From positions 1 through 19,848 of the forward strand of contig CACXFD010000148.1 in assembly GCA_902766845.1 (NCBI GenBank): a stretch of DNA of 19,848 bases. The letters are read 5' to 3'. The notes under the pieces were generated by a model. The model did no database searches. It saw nothing but the letters and a program-made list of their open reading frames with translations, and had not been told where the DNA came from. The first letter of the stretch is position 1, and the number at the start of each line of letters is the position of its first letter. This stretch comes from an uncultured Lachnospiraceae bacterium. GTDB lineage: Bacteria; Bacillota; Clostridia; Lachnospirales; Lachnospiraceae. Position numbers and translations under genes: made by a program. This document shows, piece after piece, positions 1 through 7,086 of the stretch.

Positions 1-1548
1 CAACAAGCTTTTGAATTTTTCGATCCCGATATTCCCTACGACTTCATGATCTGCGAAGACAACCGCCGGGAAGCGGCCGTCCGTGCCGCGCACGCGTTCG
101 CGGGCGAAAAAAAGCTTCCCCAGTTTTTGACGATCACACCGCGGCAGGCTGTCACAGACCCCATCCACGCAGTGTATGAACTGGATTTCAAACGGCTGGC
201 ACACGAGATCGTCAAGCATCTGTTGGCACGTCTGGAAAGCGAAACGCCCCTTCCTCCCGCGATGTGTCTGAAGAACTACGGATTTCGATCCTTCGTATTT
301 CCTCAAATAACACAGACGGAGGCGACCCTTCGGATGCTCACTATCGCATCTCCGTCTACGACAGCGCTCAGCCGGCTGCTGCCTCACCTAAAAAAAAGCA
401 CCGGCATCCGGCTCGAACTGGTCGTCCTGCCGTCTCTACGGGATGTTTATGATGTCATTCAAAGCAACTATCTCGAACAATACGACCTGATTCGCATGGA
501 CGTGGCATGGATGGATGAATTGGCTCGGCGGCTCTTTCTGCCCCTGTCTTCTGTTCCGTTTGACTGGGACAGCCTGTTTTCCACCATCATTCCCCATCTC
601 GGCAGCGACTATTCCTGTATAGACGGGGAGCGCTACTGCCTGCCTTACGATCCCAGTACGCAGCTTCTGTTTTACCGCCGGGACCTGTTCACAGATCCGA
701 CCTTCAAAAGGATGTTTTATGAAGCAAACCACAGAGAACTGACGGTTCCCGCCAGTTTCAGCGAATACAACGAGGTGGCTCGCTTCTTCACGCAAAGCGA
801 AAACCCGGCCTCTCCTACGCAATACGGAACTACGGTAGCCATCGGAAATGTAGTCGTCAGCCCCAGCGAATTTATGCCTCGCCTCTTTGAAGAAGGCGGG
901 AGTATTCTGGACCAGAACGGCCGGATCACCATGAATACGCCCGAAGCGCTCAAAGCACTGGAGAATTACCGGAATACATTTCTCTATTCCGACCGTGCTG
1001 TTCATGACGTTTGGAAAAACGTACTGGAAGGGTTTGCGGACGGTTCTGCTGCTATGACCATGGTATTCATCAATTACGCTTCCCATATTCTAAACCTGAA
1101 ACACTCCAGCATTGCCGGAAAGCTTGGTTTTGCCCCAGTCCCCGGCGGAAAGCCCCTGCAAGGCGGCGGAGTGATCGGCATTACCCGATCCTGCAAAGCA
1201 CCGGAAGCAGCCTGTGCCTTTTTCAGCTGGCTCTATTCCGATCTGGTCGCCCCTGTCTTCACCATGCTCGGCGGTCTTTCTCCTTGCCGGTGCGCCTACA
1301 ATAACCGCGATATCAAAGAGAAGTATCCCTGGCTTTCCGCAGCATACACGAGTTTTCATATTGCTCAGCACCGCGGAAGCAGCCGGCTGTATTCCAACTT
1401 CAGTGAACTGCAGCTGGAAAACATTTTAGCTTCCCATGTCAGAAAAGCCGTTCTGGGCATTTGCTCTGCCGAAGAGGCATTGGCCGCAGCTCAGGCAGAA
1501 TGTGATCGATATTTTATTGTACGGGACGATCTGACGATCCCGGACTAA
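1..1548 (+). CDS. LacI-type ligand-binding lobe fused to an ABC-type solute-binding domain (5' truncated)
   Basis: The reading frame is open from base 1, so the N-terminus, where a DNA-binding domain would lie, is outside the window. Bases 1 to about 300 encode the C-terminal lobe of a LacI/GalR-like periplasmic-binding fold, with the typical ending ELDFKRLAHEIVKHLLARL followed by a short tail. From about base 330 to the stop the protein resembles family 1 sugar-binding proteins of ABC transporters: an early STTALSRLLPHLKKSTGIRL helix, a central YCLPYDPSTQLLFYRRDLF segment, and LGFAPVPGGKPLQGGGVIGI near the end. No signal peptide or lipobox cysteine precedes the solute-binding part, so it should be cytoplasmic and act as a second sensor rather than in transport. 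I infer a transcription regulator that reads a sugar or oligosaccharide. Base composition is lower in GC than the rest of the window. The fusion is visible in one uninterrupted frame; ligand and targets are unknown. Confidence 0.8.
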   Translation, partial: QQAFEFFDPDIPYDFMICEDNRREAAVRAAHAFAGEKKLPQFLTITPRQAVTDPIHAVYELDFKRLAHEIVKHLLARLESETPLPPAMCLKNYGFRSFVFPQITQTEATLRMLTIASPSTTALSRLLPHLKKSTGIRLELVVLPSLRDVYDVIQSNYLEQYDLIRMDVAWMDELARRLFLPLSSVPFDWDSLFSTIIPHLGSDYSCIDGERYCLPYDPSTQLLFYRRDLFTDPTFKRMFYEANHRELTVPASFSEYNEVARFFTQSENPASPTQYGTTVAIGNVVVSPSEFMPRLFEEGGSILDQNGRITMNTPEALKALENYRNTFLYSDRAVHDVWKNVLEGFADGSAAMTMVFINYASHILNLKHSSIAGKLGFAPVPGGKPLQGGGVIGITRSCKAPEAACAFFSWLYSDLVAPVFTMLGGLSPCRCAYNNRDIKEKYPWLSAAYTSFHIAQHRGSSRLYSNFSELQLENILASHVRKAVLGICSAEEALAAAQAECDRYFIVRDDLTIPD

Positions 1549-1567
1549 GATCTGATGCTTACAACAA

Positions 1568-1605
1568 ACAAAGGACTGCTCCGTTTTTGGAGCAGCCCTT
1601 TGTTT
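1568..1605. terminator. Bidirectional rho-independent terminator
   Basis: A near-perfect stem (AAAGGACTGCTCC pairing with GGAGCAGCCCTTT, one mismatch) with loop GTTTTT is followed by TGTTT on the + strand and by TTTGTTTGTTGT on the - strand. It lies between the converging regulator gene and pdp and can serve both. About 120 bases between it and the pdp stop hold nothing else I recognise. Confidence 0.85.
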
Positions 1606-1721
1606 CTGCTGTCATGATTTCGAATCTCTCTATTGCCTTCTCCCCGGCTCGATAATCGACTTCCGGAGGATCCGACAGCCGGTCATCCGGCCGTTCCGGA
1701 GCCCGGACCAGGGCAGGACCG

Positions 1722-3026
1722 TCACCCGATCCGCCCCAGAAGCAGCGGGCGCAGAGCTTCGGCCTCATCGGCAAAGTGCAGCGCCGGCTCCAGAGCCTGC
1801 CGGCCGGCGGCCAGCCGTTCCGGCGACGACGCAAACAGCTCCGCGACCGGCTCCCCTTTTCGGACAGCCTCCCCGGCCTTCCGGTAAAACAGGATCCCGG
1901 CCTCCGGGTCGATGATATCGCCGAGCTTCTGACGGCCGGCTCCCAGCAGCATGGCCGCATGGCCGGTCTGCTCGCAGGCGATCCCGGCCAGGACACCGTC
2001 CCGCGGTGCCGCGACCGTCTCCCGGCAGGGCGCGCGGCGTCCGAAATCCGCAGACTGCAGGGCCTCCACATCTCCTCCCTGGGCGCGGATCCAGCGCCGG
2101 AACGCTTCAAGCGCCCGTCCGGAGGCAAGCGCCTCCCGGGCCGTTTCTTCCGCTTCCGCCTCCGACTCCGCACGGCCGGCCATCCGAAGCTGCTCCGCCA
2201 CGATCCGCACCGACAGCTTTGCGAGGTCCTCCGGCCCGGCCCCGCGCAGGGTCTCATATGCCTCACGGACCTCGACAGCGTTTCCGACTGCGCGTCCCAG
2301 CGGCTGGTCCATGTCCGTCAGCAGGGCGCAGACACGCCGGCCGGCTCCCTTTCCGATGCAGACCATGGTACGCGCCAGTTCCTCCGCTTCCGGCAGGGTC
2401 TTCATAAATGCGCCGTCCCCGACCTTGACGTCCAGCACGATGCCCTGCGCCCCGGCCGCGAGCTTCTTGCTCATGATCGAGCTCGCGATCAGCGGGATCG
2501 AGGCCACGGTGCCGGTGACGTCCCGCAGGGCGTAGAGCTTTTTATCCGCAGGCACCAGGTGGCCGGTCTGGCCGGCCAGTGCGATGCGGATCTGCGCCGC
2601 CTGCGCGAGGAACGCCTCCTGCGTCAGCGACGTGGTAAAGCCCGGGATCGATTCGAGTTTGTCGATGGTGCCCCCGGTGTGCCCGAGGCCCCGGCCGGAC
2701 ATCTTGGCAACGGTCAGGCCGCAGGCCGCGGCCAGAGGCAGCACCACGAGCGAGGTCTTGTCCCCGACCCCGCCGGTGCTGTGCTTGTCCGCGGTAAAGC
2801 CGGGCAGGCCGGACAGGTCCATCTGATCGCCCGACGCGGCCATCTCGAGCGTGAAATCCGTGACTTCATCCTCTTCCATCCCGCGGAAACAGACCGCCAT
2901 CGCGAACGCGGACATCTGGTAATCCGGGATCTGCCCGTCCACATAGCCGCGCAGCAGAAAACGGATCTCCTCGCGCGACAGCGCTCCGCCGCGTTTCTTT
3001 TTCTCGATGAGCTCTACCGCCGTCAT
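1722..3026 (-). CDS. pdp: Pyrimidine-nucleoside phosphorylase
   Basis: This enzyme cleaves uridine, thymidine or deoxyuridine with phosphate to the free base and (deoxy)ribose-1-phosphate in cytoplasmic pyrimidine salvage. The 434 residues match the family length. Visible are the phosphate-binding KHSTGGVGDK at residues 81-90 and the family signature SGRGLGHTGGTIDKLE at 110-125, which identify the thymidine/pyrimidine phosphorylase family (Pdp/DeoA). The start ATG overlaps the cdd stop as ATGA, so translation is probably coupled. It is the last gene of the degV-deoB-orf59-cdd-pdp operon, and its product feeds DeoB encoded upstream. I prefer Pdp over strict thymidine phosphorylase (DeoA) because this is the usual Bacillota form; sequence alone does not settle substrate range. 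The gene is very rich in GGCCGG, more than htpG or fbp. Confidence 0.95.
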   Translation of the reverse strand: MTAVELIEKKKRGGALSREEIRFLLRGYVDGQIPDYQMSAFAMAVCFRGMEEDEVTDFTLEMAASGDQMDLSGLPGFTADKHSTGGVGDKTSLVVLPLAAACGLTVAKMSGRGLGHTGGTIDKLESIPGFTTSLTQEAFLAQAAQIRIALAGQTGHLVPADKKLYALRDVTGTVASIPLIASSIMSKKLAAGAQGIVLDVKVGDGAFMKTLPEAEELARTMVCIGKGAGRRVCALLTDMDQPLGRAVGNAVEVREAYETLRGAGPEDLAKLSVRIVAEQLRMAGRAESEAEAEETAREALASGRALEAFRRWIRAQGGDVEALQSADFGRRAPCRETVAAPRDGVLAGIACEQTGHAAMLLGAGRQKLGDIIDPEAGILFYRKAGEAVRKGEPVAELFASSPERLAAGRQALEPALHFADEAEALRPLLLGRIG

Positions 3027-3463
3027 GACAGGACCTCCCGTCCTCCCATCGGCCCGAAGGCCGCCGGCAGCAGCTGCTCCAGTGTATATGCCCGGATATC
3101 GTCTTCCGAGCGGACCAGCAGGACCGTAAAGTCCGGCCCGCAGAATTCCGCCATGACCTGACGGCAGACGCCGCAGGGCGCGCAGTGATCTTCCGGCTCC
3201 CGGCCGGCCCGGCCGCCCGCGACGGCGATCGCGTCAAAGTCTCTGCGTCCCTCGCTGACCGCCTTGACGAACGCGGTCCTCTCCGCGCAGCTTCCGGGCG
3301 CGTGGGCCGCGTTCTCGATGTTGCAGCCGGTCACCACGGCTCCGTCACCACAGAGCAGCGCCGCGCCGACGCTGAACCGTGAATACGGGCAATAGGCCCG
3401 TTCCCGGGCCTCCAGGGCCGCGCGCGCGAGGTCCTGTTTCTCCTTCGGTGTCAGGTCTCTCAT
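3023..3463 (-). CDS. cdd: Cytidine deaminase
   Basis: Hydrolytic deamination of cytidine and deoxycytidine to uridine and deoxyuridine, the substrates of the next gene product. At 146 residues it is the short, homotetrameric type. The zinc site is complete: C59-A-E61 in GSCAERTA gives one cysteine ligand and the proton-shuttling glutamate, and APCGVCRQ supplies C97 and C100. The substrate-binding SVGAALL and NIENAA segments are also present. Its ATG overlaps the TGA of the small ORF upstream, and its own TGA overlaps the pdp ATG, so it sits in a chain of ATGA junctions. An AGGAGG lies about 8 bases before the start, inside the end of the small ORF. Confidence 0.97.
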   Translation of the reverse strand: MRDLTPKEKQDLARAALEARERAYCPYSRFSVGAALLCGDGAVVTGCNIENAAHAPGSCAERTAFVKAVSEGRRDFDAIAVAGGRAGREPEDHCAPCGVCRQVMAEFCGPDFTVLLVRSEDDIRAYTLEQLLPAAFGPMGGREVLS

Positions 3464-3639
3464 GACCCGTTCCTCCTTTTTCTGCGCCGCATTCCGAGCA
3501 TGATCGCGACCCGCCGCCGGACCTTCTGCTTCCGGTCCGTCACTCCCGCGCCGCGGGAATCCGATCCGGTCAGGCGGCCGGCCGCGGCGGCCGGCCGCGC
3601 GGACCCTTCCGGCGCGCGTTTCCGCCCGAATCCAATCAT
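3460..3639 (-). CDS. Small basic protein of 59 residues between deoB and cdd, unknown function
   Basis: A complete ORF fills the deoB-cdd gap exactly. Its ATG overlaps the deoB TGA (ATGA) and its TGA overlaps the cdd ATG (ATGA). AAGGAG sits 8 bases before the start, inside the end of deoB, a site as good as those of neighbouring genes. The peptide starts MIGFGRKRAPEG, has an Ala/Gly/Pro-rich middle and ends in a strongly basic stretch with VRRRVAIMLGMRRRKRR. No family, signal peptide or clear membrane segment is recognised. Context argues for a translated gene that keeps ribosomes moving from deoB to cdd. The alternative is a non-functional coupling ORF whose middle is dictated by the double palindrome at 3574-3598. 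I know of no homologue. Confidence 0.5.
   Translation of the reverse strand: MIGFGRKRAPEGSARPAAAAGRLTGSDSRGAGVTDRKQKVRRRVAIMLGMRRRKRRNGS
3574..3598. repeat. Two copies of the 12-bp palindrome GCGGCCGGCCGC
   Basis: Two identical, fully self-complementary 12-mers (3574-3585 and 3587-3598) are separated by one base, within the deoB-cdd spacer ORF. In the operon mRNA each copy can fold on itself, or the two can pair with each other, giving an all-GC stem with no following U tract. It may slow ribosomes or RNase, or simply be GC-rich low-complexity sequence. Confidence 0.8.
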
Positions 3640-4838
3640 GCCAGGATCTCCTTCAGGAAGCTCACGCCGGCCAGCTCCTCCTGCGGCACGCCGAGGTACT
3701 CGCAGACCGTGGCCGCGATATCGGAATAACCGGAGCGGACCCCGATATCCACGCCCTTCTTCAGCGGGGCGCCGCAGGCGATCAGCGGGATATACTCCCG
3801 CGAATGATCGGTGGACGGCGTGGCCGGATCGCAGCCGTGGTCGGCCGTGATCATCAGGATATCGTCGGACCGCAGCCGGGCCATCAGCTCCGGCAGGTGT
3901 TCGTCAAAGTAGGTCAGGGCTTTGGCATAGCCCTCGACATCGTTCCGGTGGCCGTAGAGCATGTCGAAATCCACGAGGTTCGTGAAGCACAGCCCCTCGA
4001 AATCCTCTTCCATCCACTCGAGCGTGCGGTCGATGCCTTCGGCGTTTCCGGCCGTGCGGACCGTATCGGTCACGCCGCGGCCGGCAAAGATGTCGTTGAT
4101 CTTTCCGACCGCGCGCACGGAAAGGCCGGCCTTTTTGATCTTGTCCAGCATCGTGTCCCGCGGCGGCTCCAGCGAAAAGTCATGGCGCCGCGTGGTCCGG
4201 GTGAAGGACCCGGGCTTTCCGATGAACGGCCGTGCAATCACGCGTCCGACCGCATACGGTCCCGTGCACAGGCCGCGGACCGTCTCGCAGATCCGGTACT
4301 GCTCCTCGATCGGGATCACCTCTTCGTGGGCCGCGATCTGCAGCACGCTGTCCGCGGACGTATAGACGATCAGGTCCCCGGTCGAAAGGTGCTGCGGGCC
4401 GTAATCCTCGATGACCTGCGTGCCCGAATACGGTTTGTTGCAGAGGACGCCGCGTCCGGTCGCCCGCGTGATCGCGCCCAAAAGCTCCTGCGGGAAGCCG
4501 TCCGGAAACGTAGGCATGGGCTCGCGCGAGATCAGGCCCGCGATCTCCCAGTGGCCGGTCGTGGTGTCCTTGCCGCACGAGAGCTCCGCGCACTTTCCGT
4601 ACACGCCCTCCGGCCCGGAATAGTCCGGGTCCGCGGCGGCCATGCGCTCCGCGGCCTCCGGCGCGATCTTCACGCCGGCGATGTTAAACAGCCCGAGGCG
4701 GCGCATGTTCGGCATCAAAAAGTGCCGGTCGGAAGAGGCCGCACCGATGGTGTTGGAGCCCTCGTCTCCAAACGCCGCCGCATCCGGCATCTCTCCCACA
4801 CCGACACTGTCCAGTACGATCAGGAATACTCTTTTCAC
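3636..4838 (-). CDS. deoB: Phosphopentomutase
   Basis: Interconverts (deoxy)ribose-1-phosphate and the 5-phosphate, linking nucleoside breakdown to the pentose phosphate pathway and to deoxyribose aldolase. The 400 residues fit the bacterial DeoB family of the alkaline-phosphatase-like metalloenzymes. Visible are VLDSVGVGEMPDA with the metal-binding Asp at residue 10, GKDTTTGHWE near 89-98 carrying the active-site threonine region, and DHGCDPATPSTDHSREYIPL from residue 333 with metal-binding Asp and His residues. The start is GTG: it is the only start giving the canonical MKRVFLIVLDSVG end, and AAGGAG lies just upstream. The bases ATGTGA overlap the GTG, so an ATG immediately followed by TGA precedes the true start. 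It lies 28 bases after the DegV gene and is coupled by ATGA to the small ORF behind it. Confidence 0.96.
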   Translation of the reverse strand: MKRVFLIVLDSVGVGEMPDAAAFGDEGSNTIGAASSDRHFLMPNMRRLGLFNIAGVKIAPEAAERMAAADPDYSGPEGVYGKCAELSCGKDTTTGHWEIAGLISREPMPTFPDGFPQELLGAITRATGRGVLCNKPYSGTQVIEDYGPQHLSTGDLIVYTSADSVLQIAAHEEVIPIEEQYRICETVRGLCTGPYAVGRVIARPFIGKPGSFTRTTRRHDFSLEPPRDTMLDKIKKAGLSVRAVGKINDIFAGRGVTDTVRTAGNAEGIDRTLEWMEEDFEGLCFTNLVDFDMLYGHRNDVEGYAKALTYFDEHLPELMARLRSDDILMITADHGCDPATPSTDHSREYIPLIACGAPLKKGVDIGVRSGYSDIAATVCEYLGVPQEELAGVSFLKEILA

Positions 4839-4866
4839 ATGTCTCCTTTCCGGTCACCCGAAAGGC

Positions 4867-5712
4867 TCAGAAACAGACGACGATGCCCCCGTCGCTCGCA
4901 TAGGTGCTGGCCACGCCGGCCGCGTCCACCAGATAGACCTCGGCAAACGGCGCCCGCGCCAGGATCCTGTCCCGCACCCAGGCCGCCCGCTCGGGGCAGT
5001 TGCAGTGCGTGATGCCGAGACGCTTCTGCTTTGCGTCCTTCACGCGCGCGATCGCGGTATCGATCATCTTCTCCAGGGCCTTCGTGATGCCCCGGGCCTG
5101 GCCCAGCTTTTCGATCACGCCCTTGTTTCCGGCCATGATCGGCTTGATGTTCAGCGCCTGCACGACCACGGCTGCCAGACCCGTCAGCCGGCCGTTCTTC
5201 TTCAGCGCGTCCAGACTCTCGAGCACGAAGAACGTGTTCATACGGTCCCGGAACGTGCCGGCCTGCTCCACGACTTCCTCAAAGGACGCCCCGGCCCGGC
5301 ACAGATCCCGGATCTTCAGCGCGATCAGCGTCTCGCCGACGCAGGCGCTGTCCGAGCTGAACACGTGGATCTTCACCGGAGAATCCGGGTGCTCCTCATG
5401 GAACAGCCCCGCGCCCAGCACGGCGCTGTTGTACGATCCGCTCAGATGCTGCGAGAGCGTGACCACATAGACCTCCTGCGGGTCCCCGGCCTCATACGCC
5501 TCCAGATACATCTGGGGCGACGGACAGGCCGTATGCGGAGCGTCCTTGCTCTGCGCGACCAGGGACAGGTACGAGGCCTGATCGAACGTGTCATCATCGA
5601 TGATCTCGTGCCCGGACACCATCAGGGTCAGCGGGACCGACTGGATACAGGGGTCCGCCTTTTCCTCCGGACGCAGATCACAGCAGCTGTCAACGACGAT
5701 CTTGTACTTCAT
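4867..5712 (-). CDS. DegV-family fatty-acid-binding protein (FakB-like)
   Basis: The DegV family binds a fatty acid; characterised members (FakB) present it to the kinase FakA for acyl-phosphate formation. The 281 residues from MKYKIVVDSCCDL fit the family. Seen are the N-terminal VVDSCCDL (usually DSxxDL), the TACPSP segment with Thr61, LSQHLSGSYNSA with Ser91, and KKNGRLTG near 181. An in-frame ATG 72 bases upstream is rejected because it lies upstream of the strong promoter at 5750-5778; the chosen ATG has a GAGAGG-type site in front. It is the first gene of the nucleoside salvage operon, an odd partner since DegV proteins have no known role in that pathway. No fakA is in the window, so the acyl-donor role is inferred from family only. 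Confidence 0.9.
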   Translation of the reverse strand: MKYKIVVDSCCDLRPEEKADPCIQSVPLTLMVSGHEIIDDDTFDQASYLSLVAQSKDAPHTACPSPQMYLEAYEAGDPQEVYVVTLSQHLSGSYNSAVLGAGLFHEEHPDSPVKIHVFSSDSACVGETLIALKIRDLCRAGASFEEVVEQAGTFRDRMNTFFVLESLDALKKNGRLTGLAAVVVQALNIKPIMAGNKGVIEKLGQARGITKALEKMIDTAIARVKDAKQKRLGITHCNCPERAAWVRDRILARAPFAEVYLVDAAGVASTYASDGGIVVCF

Positions 5713-5730
5713 GGGACGATCCTCTCGCAC

Positions 5731-5747
5731 GTAGTTTTTATTACTAC
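5731..5747. promoter_or_regulatory. Inverted repeat at the start of the DegV-operon transcript, possible operator
   Basis: GTAGT and ACTAC arms flank a 7-base A/T-rich loop, just downstream of the -10 box. The position fits a repressor site for the nucleoside salvage operon, but five-base arms are short and no regulator is recognised. Confidence 0.3.
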
Positions 5748-5749
5748 AT

Positions 5750-5778
5750 ATGATAGCATCGAAGAACACAAAAGTCAA
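5750..5778 (-). promoter_or_regulatory. Sigma-A-type promoter of the degV-deoB-orf59-cdd-pdp operon
   Basis: On the - strand, TTGACT (5773-5778), a 17-base spacer and TATCAT (5750-5755) are followed by a leader of about 30 bases before the DegV ATG. It is the only convincing promoter ahead of the five genes. Confidence 0.8.
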
Positions 5779-5822
5779 CGTCATGACGGGCGGTGACAGG
5801 ACAGGCCCAGCATGACGGTCAG

Positions 5823-5852
5823 GCCGCGCCGGCCCGGACGGGCCGGCGCGGC
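5823..5852. terminator. Perfect 13-bp all-GC hairpin behind telA
   Basis: GCCGCGCCGGCCC, a four-base loop, and GGGCCGGCGCGGC form a perfect stem six bases after the telA stop. No U tract follows on either strand, so it is not a canonical intrinsic terminator. It may end telA transcription with Rho or protect the 3' end, and it separates telA from the degV promoter. Confidence 0.5.
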
Positions 5853-5858
5853 GATGCG

Positions 5859-6941
5859 TCAGCGGCTCGCGATCTCGAGGATCTTCTCCTTCAGGTCGCC
5901 TTCGAGCTTCTTCATCTCGGCTTCCGCCTCGAGGCGTTTCTCCCGGCCCTGCTGCTGGATGGTCAGGACCTCGTCCAGGCTCGAGATCAGGGTCTCGTTG
6001 GTCTTGCGCACGGTCTCGATGTCCACGATCCCGCGCTGGGATTCCTTCGCGGTCTCGACGGCCGCGGTCTTCAGCGCTTCGGCATTCTTCGCGAGCAGTT
6101 CATTGGTCATATCCGTCACAGCCTTCTCCGCCTGCAGCGCCTGGGCCGAATGCTCGACGCCGAGGGCAAGGACCATCTGGTTCTTCCACAGCGGCACCGT
6201 GTTCACGATCGTCGACTGGATCTTCTCGATCATGACGCGGTTCGAATCCTGCACGAGGCGGATCTGCGGGCCGGTCTGCAGCGCGATCATGCGCGTCAGC
6301 TCCAGATCATGCACCTTCTTTTCGAGGCGCTCGCACTGTTCTTCCAGGTCGCGCGCGGCCTGCGCGTCCTCTGCGAGGCCGGTCTCCTGCGCCTTCGCGA
6401 CGAGCTGCGCGAGCTCCCCGTCCCGGGTGTCCTGGAGCTTTTTTCGGCCGGCGAGGACCGTCATCGACAGTTCCTTGAAATAATCGAGATTGCTCTCGTA
6501 CATCTTGTCCAGGGTGGCCGTGTCCTTCATCAGCCGGACCTGGTGGCCTTCGAGGACCTGCACGACCTTGTTCACGTTGACCTCGGCCTTGTCATAGCGG
6601 GTCTTCATGACCTGGACCTTGTTTGCGGGCTTTTTGAACAGGCCCAGGAAGCCCTTCTCTTCTTCGTCGAAGCCCTTAAGCTCGACGACGAGGGAGGACA
6701 GCAGGTCACCGATCTCGCCCATGTCCTTGGAACGCACCTGCGCCAGCGCGGCGTCCGAAAAATCCGCCATCTTGCGCTGTGTGCCCGCGCCGAACTGCAA
6801 AAGCGACGTCGAATCCGACAGGTCCAGCCGCTGCGCGGCCTCCTCGACCTGATGGCGCTCTTCGGGCGTCAGCCGCTGCGCGACGGTTTCCCAGTCCTCC
6901 GCTTCCTTCACGGGAGCGATGTCGTTCAGAATGTCAGCCAT
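5859..6941 (-). CDS. telA: TelA / toxic anion resistance family protein
   Basis: Members of this family (B. subtilis YaaN, plasmid TelA/KlaA) are linked to tellurite or other envelope-stress tolerance; the biochemical activity is not established. The 360 residues are soluble and largely helical, with long charged heptad stretches. Typical landmarks include the GFLGLFKKPANKV segment near 97-109, the TLDKMYESNLDYFKELS region, TRMIALQTGPQIRLVQDSN, and IQSTIVNTVPLWKNQMVLAL. The start has GGAAAGGAG just upstream, and a small hairpin (GGGG/CCCC, 6958-6972) lies immediately before that site. It follows xpaC by about 145 bases with no convincing promoter between them, so they probably share a transcript. 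An xpaC-telA pair is also known in Bacillus, which supports the call. Confidence 0.92.
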   Translation of the reverse strand: MADILNDIAPVKEAEDWETVAQRLTPEERHQVEEAAQRLDLSDSTSLLQFGAGTQRKMADFSDAALAQVRSKDMGEIGDLLSSLVVELKGFDEEEKGFLGLFKKPANKVQVMKTRYDKAEVNVNKVVQVLEGHQVRLMKDTATLDKMYESNLDYFKELSMTVLAGRKKLQDTRDGELAQLVAKAQETGLAEDAQAARDLEEQCERLEKKVHDLELTRMIALQTGPQIRLVQDSNRVMIEKIQSTIVNTVPLWKNQMVLALGVEHSAQALQAEKAVTDMTNELLAKNAEALKTAAVETAKESQRGIVDIETVRKTNETLISSLDEVLTIQQQGREKRLEAEAEMKKLEGDLKEKILEIASR

Positions 6942-7086
6942 GTCTGTCTCCTTTCCGCGGGGCCATCCCCGGGTGTAAATGAAGTGATTCTGCTTTCGTC
7001 ATGCTGCGGTGTTTAGGGCCAAACGGTTTTTGCCGATCGGAACGTCCCGGCTCCGTTTCGCAAGTCCCGCTCTGCACCGTTCCGCG

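Noticed and set aside
5713..5784. 24-residue N-terminal extension of the DegV-family protein
   Set aside because: It overlaps the promoter, and family members begin at the MKYKIVVDS-like sequence.
6959..7018. 22-codon ORF in the xpaC-telA spacer overlapping the telA start
   Set aside because: No ribosome site precedes its ATG, and I see no other support.
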